From positions 62,001-126,000 of the forward strand of contig JAFZUW010000074.1 of assembly GCA_017618195.1 (NCBI GenBank): DNA of 64,000 nucleotides, read 5' to 3'. Source of the stretch: Lachnospiraceae bacterium. Lineage in GTDB: Bacteria; Bacillota; Clostridia; Lachnospirales; Lachnospiraceae. The translations under genes and the position numbers were made by a program. Numbering within the stretch: position 1 is the stretch's first letter; the number at the start of each line of letters is the position of its first letter. Positions 43,290 to 52,000 of this stretch are shown piece after piece. The notes under the pieces were generated by a model that searched no databases, was not told the DNA's origin, and saw only the letters and a program-made list of their open reading frames with translations.

Positions 43290-45371
43290 CTACTTTACGG
43301 GACGGATAAATACGTCGTCCACGAAGAAATCCGCGTTGCCGTCGGTCTCGATGTAGATTTCTGCCGACATCAGGCTGTCCGGAATGGTCACCCGCATGTC
43401 GATTTTACTCCATTCTACCGAAGTAGAACTTACTTTAGCAAGCATCTGCGGTTCCGTGCCGTCAAGGCCCGTGCGGATCTCATGATCGGCTGTCTTCACA
43501 TACATGGAGACATCGACCGTATAGCCGATATAGGCGCTCACGTCGAGTTTCACGGTCGCATCCTTCTCCTGTCTCGTTACGCAGAGAGAGTGCCCTGCTC
43601 CGTCAACGGACTCCTTATCCGTAACATACAGGAACGGCAGATGTCCCGCGCCGCGGATCGCCGCGATGTTGGTTGCTTCTTCGAAGCTTTCTTCCTGACC
43701 GATCAGCTCAATCGTAACGTCATCGATAAAGAGCGGGCTCACATGACCCGGGTTCTCGTCCTTCGTACTGAAGAACAGCCGGATCGAATGACGGTCGGAA
43801 GGCACCTTATAGGAAGCCGAGATCTTCTTCCATTCGCTGCCGCCCTCTACGGTTGCGATTACCGGGAACACGTCCTCGATATCAAGGCCGAGCCGGATTT
43901 CCTTTGCCTCACTGTATACCCAGGCGTCGATTTGGATCGTCTGGCCGAGGAAATCCGAAATATCGCACGTGATTCCCATCCAGTCGGCAAATCTGGGCGT
44001 CGTCGTAAGTGCGGATGTTCCGCTGTGAACCTTCTCCTGCGTGAGAACGCACTCGCCGAAGCCCTTCATCTTGAAGCCGTACGTGTCGGGCTTCTTCGGT
44101 TCTTCACCCGCGGGCGTCTCGAAGTCATAAACCTTCTTCGACATGTCTCTTGCGACATATTCGGGCTCGCCGAGATCTCCGCCCGTTACGGCATAGATCA
44201 AAGCGTCGTAGGACTTCTTCTTTGAGAGGTCCTTACGGAACAGAAGCGGGTCTGCGCCGCGGATCCAGGAGTTGTCGTCGGTAAGGCCCCAGATCGTTAC
44301 GCTCGTCAGGTTCACTCCCGCCTTCTTCTCGGCGATCAGACGCTCAAAGAATTCCTTATAGAACACTGCCTGATAGTACTCGCGGTTGATGTTCGTGCAG
44401 GTGCATTTGACATCGAGCTCCGTAATGTGTACTTCGGGAGCAATGGAGTCATACTCGCGGAGCGCCGCGATATACTCGTTAATGTCGTTATTATCGGAAA
44501 TGTGTCCCTGCATGCCGATACCGCCGAGGAGACCTTCTCCGATCACGCTGCCGTGACCGTGCCCCTCACGCTTCAGATTCGCGATAATGGCCGCTTTCTT
44601 GTCGGGCTGCCACTCATTGTAGTCATTATAGAATAAAACGGGCTGAATCGCCTTCAGGGCGTTCTTATCGCCTGCGTCGATCCCGTACTCCGCAGCATAC
44701 TGCGCGGAATACTCCTTAACCGCATCGTTCGCGAAACGGAATGCCCAGTAAATGAAGTCGTCTCCGATCACCTGATACCAATAACTGTTCCGAAGACCTG
44801 TCTCGGTCTTGTCGGCAAGCTCAATCGCCTCATTCACAACGTCCCACGCGTAAATCGTCGAAGCGTAGCCGGCCTTGTACATATACTCGACAAGCGAGCG
44901 GATGTAGCTCTTAAGACGCTTAAGCATCGTATCGCGGTCAACGAAGCAGACCGGATCGAGTTTCTCAAAAAATTTAAGACGCGGGTTCTCCTTCAGTTTC
45001 TCCGGATCGGTCGGGATCGTTACCGGCTTATAGCCTTTGCAGAACGCCTCCTGCGCGCACTGGCTGTGCCATACCATAACGTGTCCGCGCAGCTTCACGC
45101 CGTTCGTCTTGGCCCAGTTCAGCATGAACTCGGCATTCGGATTGATGACAAACGGAAGATAGTCCTCCTTTGCCTCAGGACTGTTCCAGCCCATATTGTA
45201 TGCGGGCTTCAGTTCATTTGCGCAGGTCATGCTCGAAAACTCGCGTGCGATCAGAGCCTCTTTCTCGGGGTTTCCGATCTCGTTGTTCGTAAACCGGTCG
45301 TGGATGCGCTCTACCGCCGTCCCGATCTTGAAATAATCCCGGTATACTTCCTTCAATACATTCTTCTCCAT
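43290..45371 (-). CDS. GH10 endo-xylanase with two C-terminal carbohydrate-binding-like modules, no signal peptide
   Basis: 693 residues. The GH10 barrel (about 1-395) has the acid/base Glu near 180 in YAWDVVNEAIEL and the nucleophile near 317 in VHITELDVKC, plus GHVMVWHSQ. Two beta-sandwich modules follow (about 430-565 and 575-693), each with strands such as LGLDIEDVFPVIATV and MYVKTADHEIRTG, of the CBM4/9/22 type. There is no signal peptide or membrane helix, so the protein is probably cytoplasmic and acts on imported xylo-oligosaccharides, which is unusual for an enzyme with binding modules. Its promoter region with repeated motifs is shared with the MATE gene. Confidence 0.92.
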   Translation of the reverse strand: MEKNVLKEVYRDYFKIGTAVERIHDRFTNNEIGNPEKEALIAREFSSMTCANELKPAYNMGWNSPEAKEDYLPFVINPNAEFMLNWAKTNGVKLRGHVMVWHSQCAQEAFCKGYKPVTIPTDPEKLKENPRLKFFEKLDPVCFVDRDTMLKRLKSYIRSLVEYMYKAGYASTIYAWDVVNEAIELADKTETGLRNSYWYQVIGDDFIYWAFRFANDAVKEYSAQYAAEYGIDAGDKNALKAIQPVLFYNDYNEWQPDKKAAIIANLKREGHGHGSVIGEGLLGGIGMQGHISDNNDINEYIAALREYDSIAPEVHITELDVKCTCTNINREYYQAVFYKEFFERLIAEKKAGVNLTSVTIWGLTDDNSWIRGADPLLFRKDLSKKKSYDALIYAVTGGDLGEPEYVARDMSKKVYDFETPAGEEPKKPDTYGFKMKGFGECVLTQEKVHSGTSALTTTPRFADWMGITCDISDFLGQTIQIDAWVYSEAKEIRLGLDIEDVFPVIATVEGGSEWKKISASYKVPSDRHSIRLFFSTKDENPGHVSPLFIDDVTIELIGQEESFEEATNIAAIRGAGHLPFLYVTDKESVDGAGHSLCVTRQEKDATVKLDVSAYIGYTVDVSMYVKTADHEIRTGLDGTEPQMLAKVSSTSVEWSKIDMRVTIPDSLMSAEIYIETDGNADFFVDDVFIRPVK

Positions 45372-45403
45372 GGCTTTCTATCCTTTCCAAGCTTATTGGA
45401 TTT

Positions 45404-45477
45404 ATTATATCAGATAACGGTTTTTCGGACAACCCGTTCCGACCGAATCGGATAACTCCATCACATAATCGGATAAC
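45404..45477 (-). promoter_or_regulatory. Promoter of the GH10 gene with three repeated motifs
   Basis: Minus strand TTGTCC (45427-45432), 17-base spacer, TATAAT (45404-45409). Three copies of ATCGGATAAC or ATCAGATAAC start at 45409, 45447 and 45468 (plus-strand reading), the last two 21 bases apart, about two helix turns. They may be regulator sites. Confidence 0.55.
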
Positions 45478-45534
45478 ATAATACATCTTTGCGGAAAATG
45501 GATTGGATACTTTAAAATAATGGCCGGTTTTCGG

Positions 45535-45563
45535 TTGTTTTAAAGAAAATGAAATGGTATACT
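45535..45563 (+). promoter_or_regulatory. Promoter of the MATE gene
   Basis: TTGTTT (45535-45540), 17-base spacer, TATACT (45558-45563), 63 bases before the start codon. Confidence 0.6.
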
Positions 45564-45626
45564 CTAATTCGGGTCGTTGTATTTTCCCGAATCGGCGGCC
45601 GATCTGACAGTAAAGGACGTTTTTTC

Positions 45627-47096
45627 ATGAAACTATTTCAAAAGGATTCCGCATTCTACAAAAAGGTTCTGATTCTTGCCCTTCCGATTGCATTGCAAAG
45701 CCTGATCGCCGTCGGCGTTAACATGCTCGACACCATCATGGTCGGCTCCATCGGATCGCTGTACACCGAACTTCCGCAGGCGGAAGCGGAATGGATCAGC
45801 GAACAGTCTCTGACCGCCGTATCGCAGGCTAACACGTTTATCGGAATCTATCATATCTTTTGTATGGGACTCGGCATGGGAGCTTCCGTACTCGTATCCC
45901 GCTACTGGGGAATGAAACAGAAAGGAGACATTGACGGTTCCGCCTCCACGGCGCTCAAGCAGACGGTCTGCCTGATGCTCCGCCTGACGCTTCTGCTCGC
46001 GGCCGCATTTGCCCTCGCGACTTATGTAATGCCCGACGTGATCATGAAAATGTATGCGAAGAAGGCTGCCGATGCCGAAGAACTCCGTGCCGTTAACGAA
46101 GTGCTGAAACGCGGCGAAGACTATCTGCGTTATTCCGTGATCACTTACTTCTTCCTCGGCACTTCGCTGACGGTAACGATCGTTCTTCGAAGCGTCGGAC
46201 AGGCTCTGTTCCCGCTCTTCGTTTCGATCGGCGCGCTCTTTGTCAACCTGCTTGCCAACTATACATTTATCTTCGGTCATTTCGGCGCTCCGCGTCTTGA
46301 AGTCAAAGGAGCCGCGCTCGGCACTCTGATTGCCCGCGTTTTCGAAGCCGTAATGATCGTCGGATACCTGCTTGTCGTCGACAAGCGGATCCGCTTCCGC
46401 ATCCGTGACATGTTCATGAAGACCGGATCGCTGCTCAAAGAATACATCCGCATCAGTATCCCGGTATTGGTCAGTGACGGTATCCTCGCACTCGGTAACA
46501 ATTCCGTCATGATGGTAATCGGACGGCTCGGTTCGGAATTCACCTCGGCCAATGCGATCACTGCCGTTACGCAGCAGATGAGCACGGTCGGCATCCAGGG
46601 CGTATGCCAGGCCGGTGCGATCGTAACCGGTCAGACGCTCGGCCAGGGCGACCGCAAGAAGACGATGCGCCAGGGCTGGATGTTCTTCGGACTCGGGCTT
46701 GCGCTCGGACTTCTCGCCGCAGGCATCATCCTGATCATCAAGAACCCCGTCATCAACGGTTACGATGTCACAAAAACAACAAAGGCTCTTGCCAACCGGC
46801 TCATGATTGCGATCAGTATCATCCTGATCTTCCAGGCTACGAACAGCATCATGACCAAAGGCGTTCTGCGGGGCGGCGGCGACACGAAAATGCTCATGCT
46901 CATGGACAACGTGTTCCTCTGGGTTATCGCTCTTCCGCTCGGCATTCTCGCAGGCTTTGTATTTCATCTGGATCCGTTCTGGATATACATCTGCCTCAAG
47001 TCCGACCAGATCGTGAAAGCAGTCTGGTGTTATTTCCGCTTAAAGAGCGAAAAATGGATCAAACGTATTTCAACCGGCACGGCCGGCTCGAAATAA
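45627..47096 (+). CDS. MATE family efflux transporter
   Basis: 489 residues from the ATG at 45627 (AAAGGA 10 bases upstream); an in-frame ATG at 45549 would lie at the promoter -10 box. Twelve hydrophobic segments. LPIALQSLIAVGVNMLDTIM and the matching second-half segment SIPVLVSDGILALGNNSVMM, with QTLGQGDRKK, mark the family. It exports an unknown compound with Na+ or H+. Its position between a xylanase and an arabinofuranosidase gene suggests it may be controlled with xylan use, but it has its own promoter. Confidence 0.92.
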   Translation: MKLFQKDSAFYKKVLILALPIALQSLIAVGVNMLDTIMVGSIGSLYTELPQAEAEWISEQSLTAVSQANTFIGIYHIFCMGLGMGASVLVSRYWGMKQKGDIDGSASTALKQTVCLMLRLTLLLAAAFALATYVMPDVIMKMYAKKAADAEELRAVNEVLKRGEDYLRYSVITYFFLGTSLTVTIVLRSVGQALFPLFVSIGALFVNLLANYTFIFGHFGAPRLEVKGAALGTLIARVFEAVMIVGYLLVVDKRIRFRIRDMFMKTGSLLKEYIRISIPVLVSDGILALGNNSVMMVIGRLGSEFTSANAITAVTQQMSTVGIQGVCQAGAIVTGQTLGQGDRKKTMRQGWMFFGLGLALGLLAAGIILIIKNPVINGYDVTKTTKALANRLMIAISIILIFQATNSIMTKGVLRGGGDTKMLMLMDNVFLWVIALPLGILAGFVFHLDPFWIYICLKSDQIVKAVWCYFRLKSEKWIKRISTGTAGSK

Positions 47097-47113
47097 ACGG
47101 CGCGAGGTGCACC

Positions 47114-47225
47114 GACACCTCATGTCAAGGGACATCAGGACTCCGTCAGTGCTTCGCACTGACACCTCATGTCAAGGGACATCAGGACTCCGTCGGCGCT
47201 TTCGCACCGACACCTCATGTCAAGG
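47114..47225. repeat. Tandem repeat of 47-48 bp with internal hairpins
   Basis: Two full units begin at 47114 and 47161 (GACACCTCATGTCAAGGGAC...), and a partial third starts at 47209. Each full unit ends in a stem such as GTCAGTGC-TTC-GCACTGAC or GTCGGCGC-TTTC-GCACCGAC. They fill the gap between the MATE and GH51 genes. Confidence 0.8.
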
Positions 47226-47251
47226 CGTAATTCAACAGAAGGAGTTTATTT

Positions 47252-48850
47252 ATGGGAAAGAAAGCAACTATCACCGTACATCCGAATTTCGCGATCGGCG
47301 AAATCTCCAATCAGCTGTTCTCGGCATTTCTTGAGCCGATCGGAACAATGGTTAACGGAACCATGTACAATCCGAAGCATCCGACTGCCGACGAGCAGGG
47401 CTTCCGTACCGACGTCATCAACGCGCTGAAAGCGACAGGGCTTCCGGCAGTAAGACTGCCCGGCGGAAACTTTGTTTCGGCATGGCAGTGGAAAGATTCC
47501 ATCGGACCGAAGTCCGAGCGTAAGGTACATCTGGATCCCGCATGGTACCAGTACATCACGAACGAGGTCGGCCACGACGAATACCTGCAGTGGGCCGAGA
47601 AAATCGGCACCGAGCCTCTCTATACGGTTAACATGGGGACCGGACGCACGCAGGACGCGATGGATCTGATCGAATACACGAACCATGAGGGCGGCACCTA
47701 CTGGTCCGACCTCCGCCGCAAGAACGGCCACGAGAAGCCCTACGGCGTAAAGACCTGGTACCTCGGCAACGAGATGGACGGACCGTGGCAGCTCGGCAGC
47801 TGGGATAAGGATCCGTTCGGCTACGGCGTAATGGTTAACGAGACGGCAAAGGCAATGAAGTGGATCGACGCTTCGATCAAGGTCGGCGTATGCGGCTCCT
47901 CCGCTCCGTTCATGGAACATTTTCCGGAATGGGATGAAAAGGCTCTCGACGTATGCTATGATGCCGTAGATTACCTTTCCGTTCACCACTATCACGCAGC
48001 GCCTCCCGGAGATACGCTCTCCCTTCTCGGCGGCGCCGAATACTACGAAGACTTCATCAACACGATCACCGCGATGTGTGACTACGTACAGTCCAAGCAC
48101 CGCTCCCCGAAGAAGATCATGATCTCCTTCGACGAGTACGGCGGAATGATCCGTCCGAACGCTCCGCTGAATCCCGGCTGGGGCCGCTACAACATGACCC
48201 GCTCGCACTACCGCTTCAATCCGGAGCGTAAATACATCCTTCACGATCCCGACAAGATGCCCGACCGTGAATGGCCCGGCGGAGACCGCATCCACATGCT
48301 CTCGATGGCTTCCATTCAGCTCGCGCTGTTAAGACACGCGGACCGCGTTAAGATCGGCTGCATGACCGGCGGTCTCGGAGCGCTCTGCTCCTCCAACCAT
48401 GACCATGTATGGCGTTCTGCTTCGCACTACGCATTCATGTCGATGCTCAATTACGCGAAGGGTACCTCGATGCAGGTAAGCGTCGACAGCGAGACATTTG
48501 ACATCCCCGGCTACGCAATCGACGACACGTCACAGTACACCGGCAAACAGGGTCTCAACTACATCGACAGCGCATGCGCATGGGATGCCGGGAACAACCG
48601 CCTTGCCGTCTTCGTCATCAACCGTAACGAAAAGGACGATTACGCATTGAATCTCGACGCTAAGGGTTTTACCGGCTACAACAAATGCACGCATCTCGAG
48701 ATTGCGACCGATGATCCCGATCTCAAGAGCCGCTTCGGTAATGACGAACTCTTCGTTCCCAAGACCAATTCTGAAGTTTCCGTTAAGGCAGGCGTTCTTA
48801 AAACGCACGTGAAGCCTCTGTCCTTCAATGTACTGATTTTGGAGAAATAA
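47252..48850 (+). CDS. GH51 alpha-L-arabinofuranosidase
   Basis: 532 residues. The catalytic Glu pair is present: the acid/base in WYLGNEMDGPWQ (residue 174) and the nucleophile in MISFDEYGGMI (residue 295). VRLPGGNFVSAWQWKDSIGP near residue 68 is another family landmark; the C-terminal beta-jelly domain ends at LSFNVLILEK. It removes arabinose branches from arabinoxylan or arabinan oligosaccharides; no signal peptide, so it works in the cytoplasm. AGAAGGAG stands nine bases before the ATG. It fits with the xylanases nearby. Confidence 0.94.
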   Translation: MGKKATITVHPNFAIGEISNQLFSAFLEPIGTMVNGTMYNPKHPTADEQGFRTDVINALKATGLPAVRLPGGNFVSAWQWKDSIGPKSERKVHLDPAWYQYITNEVGHDEYLQWAEKIGTEPLYTVNMGTGRTQDAMDLIEYTNHEGGTYWSDLRRKNGHEKPYGVKTWYLGNEMDGPWQLGSWDKDPFGYGVMVNETAKAMKWIDASIKVGVCGSSAPFMEHFPEWDEKALDVCYDAVDYLSVHHYHAAPPGDTLSLLGGAEYYEDFINTITAMCDYVQSKHRSPKKIMISFDEYGGMIRPNAPLNPGWGRYNMTRSHYRFNPERKYILHDPDKMPDREWPGGDRIHMLSMASIQLALLRHADRVKIGCMTGGLGALCSSNHDHVWRSASHYAFMSMLNYAKGTSMQVSVDSETFDIPGYAIDDTSQYTGKQGLNYIDSACAWDAGNNRLAVFVINRNEKDDYALNLDAKGFTGYNKCTHLEIATDDPDLKSRFGNDELFVPKTNSEVSVKAGVLKTHVKPLSFNVLILEK

Positions 48851-48872
48851 ACCCGTTACCTCATTCATTTCA

Positions 48873-48916
48873 TAAAAAATGCCCGGAAGCCTTCAAAAGG
48901 CTTCCGGGCATTTCGT
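48873..48916. terminator. Bidirectional terminator after GH51 and the small gene
   Basis: AATGCCCGGAAGCC / GGCTTCCGGGCATT perfect stem with A-rich and T-rich flanks, tail to tail between the GH51 gene and the 38-codon gene. Confidence 0.9.
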
Positions 48917-48924
48917 TTCGTTCT

Positions 48925-49041
48925 CTAAGGTCTGATCGGGTCCGTCTCAACACCAGGATCCCCGCCTTGACCGCTCTCGGTAACGATATCGGTTCCGTCA
49001 AAAAGTTTCATTTCAAATTCAACGTTATCAAAGACTTCCAT
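48925..49041 (-). CDS. Small acidic peptide gene, 38 codons
   Basis: An ATG at 49041 has AGAAAGGATG upstream and opens 38 codons to TAG. The peptide starts MEVFDNVEFEMKLFDG, continues with DIVTESGQGGDPG and ends in DPIRP. The middle SG/GG-rich turn after an acidic amphipathic start resembles short Clostridia peptides of the type 'xxDVITxSG', some of which are thought to be peptide-product precursors; the function here is unknown. It starts 23 bases after the stop of the giant LRR gene and ends before a strong terminator, so it is the second gene of that operon. No modification enzyme is nearby. Confidence 0.6.
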   Translation of the reverse strand: MEVFDNVEFEMKLFDGTDIVTESGQGGDPGVETDPIRP

Positions 49042-49064
49042 CTTTATCATCCTTTCTGCAGCAC

Positions 49065-52000
49065 TCAGCGATTGTCGTATTCACATGCGCTCTTATAATA
49101 GCTGAAAAAAGATATCATCGCAAGATTCTTTGCCTCGTTCGATGATCCGCAAAGGAAACTGTATACATAGGACAACGGACAGGCATAAATCATTGCCGTT
49201 CCGACACTCGTATTGATTCCGATTTCTTTCATCTTCCCAAGGTTCAACGGTCCGACAGGAGATGTCTTGATTACATAATAGAGCTGTCCGCCAATATAGC
49301 GCGTAGATTCGTAACCGTAAACCTCAACCCCGTCCTCAGGAAGAACATAAATGTTCAAGATCGTTTTATCGAGCAGGGACAGGGAAATCATTACGTCCTC
49401 GACTCCGGAATCTCTAAGGTCAATCTGCGCCGGGAGTCCTTCTTCATACAAGTAATCAATGGTCTCTTCTTTCAATCTATCGATTTCTTCAGACGTATAA
49501 TAAGACAGATCGGCTTCAATCCAAGCATGGTTATATCCATCAGACCAACCGGATTGGGAAACGGCGCAAGCATATTCTCTCAGGCTGAGTATCAGATGCC
49601 GCAGAGACTCATCTGCGTCGTCCGTATCAAGTCTGTCACAATACTCTTCCGCCGAAATGCTGTAGGATACGTACCTGTCGTTCAAATATTCCATATCCTC
49701 ATCGGTATAAGTGCCGAACTGGATCTGAGCCGTAACCGTATCCGCAAACTCCAGCGGATTCAGCTTACAGGTATATACGTAGGTGTTCTCATCCAGTTTC
49801 TCGCCTTCCGACAAATCAACGTCATACCAGAAATGCTCAGTGATGAAACTCATATTGGCATTTGACGCAAACTCAAATTCCTCGGGAACGGTAACAACAA
49901 ATCTTAATCCGATTTCATCGGAAAGGACCATTCCGACAGCCGTGAAATTCGGAATTCCTGCTTCGATACGCGTTGCTTTATCGACACAAAGGGTGTTGTA
50001 GGCAGTGATATCCTCATGAATTTGTACCTCATCATCAGGGGAGGAATAGTTGCAATACGGGACTGTCTTATACACGGTTTCGCCGTCCACGATATCTTCA
50101 AACTCATATTCATATTCATACATATCGCCTGCGTATGCACGCACAAGTCCGTGAACAAGCGAGATGTCCAATGATGTCAGATTATTTGCCGAACAGTCCA
50201 AATTAATCAGTTTCGAATTGTCGGAGATGTCCAATTCCGTAAGCGAATTAATGGAGCAATCCAAATACAGCAATTCCTTATTAGCGGACAAATCTATCGA
50301 CTCAAGACGATTGTCCCCGCAATTCAGGTGCTTTAATCCCGTGAAATATTCAATACCGGTCAGATCGGAAATGCCTCTGCCGTTTACATTCAAGGAACCA
50401 CACTCTGCGATAGCCGCAAGTTCCTCTCCATCTATGACTAAATCTTCATTCAAGTCAAAATACTCGAACACAAAGGAACGGAAAGCAGCATCCGGGAACA
50501 TACTGATTGTCTGCGATTCATCTTCCGTAAGAGTTCTGGTGATTGAGACACCCTTATCAACTGTCAGATCGAAGCTCTCTTCGTTTCGACCAAATGCGGA
50601 ATAATCATCACACTCGTGCTCAACACCCTCATCATCCAACAAGATTTTATCCTGCACCGAACCGCAGAACGCCTTGATTAATCCGCGAATTCCGGTAATA
50701 TCAAGTGTTTCCAGCTTGTTGCGGCCGATGTTGAGGACTTTAAGATTAACATTTTTCGAAATATCAATGCTTGTCAGCTCATTGGCTCTGAGATCGAGAT
50801 TTTCCACTCCGGTAAAGTACTCGATTCCGGTAATATCTTTTACTCCCGCCTCGGACAGATGCACCTCTGTACATGCCGCAATAGTTTCCAGTTCTTCGGC
50901 GTCAATCGCGCAGTTGAAATCCTTATCAAATTCAACCAATACATAGTTTCGGAAGGCAGGGTCCGGGAACATTCTTATCGTTTCCAGTTCCTCTTCGGAA
51001 GGATCATTGTCTCCCTGAATAATCTCCACATCCGCATCGATGTTAAGCATATTCGCAAGCGGGTCGTCACCGAAATAGTTTTTTCCGCCGACTCCGTTCA
51101 AATATGTGCATACTCCGTCCTTCTCAGTCACAGCACCTCTTACCGCAACAAGCAGTTTCGGATTATACGTAATATCCAAAGATGAAAAAGTGTTTTTCTC
51201 GCAATACAGATGGAACAGTTTCGGATTATCTCCCAGAAACAGATTATCAATACTGTTGTCGGAACAATCTAACATCAGTAATTCGGCATTCGCGGAAAGA
51301 TTCAGTGTGTCCAATCCCAATCCATTACAATACAGATACTGAAGATCCGTGAACTTGAAAACATCTATCGATTCCAAACCGGTATAACCGACACCGAGCG
51401 TTTTGACGCTTATAATATTCTCATAACCTGTTATTGACTGCAAATTCTCGTTGTCGCCTGCCATCAGAATATTAAACACCTGTGCTCCGACCGTCAGCGA
51501 TGTCAAGCTGTTGCTGTGGCAATAAAAATCTTCAAGCTCCGTCAACGCGCTGACGTCAATCGAGGTCAGTCTGTTATGTGCCAGATTAAGATATTTCAAA
51601 GAAGTCAGGTTCTGCAAACCGGTGATCTCTTCGAGCACACCGTTAAAGCACTGAAGACTCTCCAGATTTGTCAACGCCGGAACATCCAGTGACTCAATTG
51701 CCGTTTCCGTAAGATCCAGTTTTTTCAATTCGGTTGCGGCTGACAAGTCGGGCATTTCCAAACAATGGTAACTATCAAGCCATAATTGTTTCAAAGCGGA
51801 CAGACTGCCGAATGTAACACCCTCCTCTCCTTCATACCCGGAAATATACACTTTTTCCAGCCGATTAAGGGCACTTAAGTTAAGTGTTTTAAAGCGTCCG
51901 ACAATAAAGATTTCCGTCAATTCCGTGTTCGAACTGAGGTCCAGAGACCGCAAAGAGGTTGCGGTAAGCGTCAGTTCTTTCAGCTTCGTATTCTGTGAAA

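Noticed and set aside
45633-46967. 444-codon minus-strand frame rich in Asp, Glu, His and Arg
   Set aside because: Mirror of the MATE gene; reversed hydrophobic codons give charged residues.
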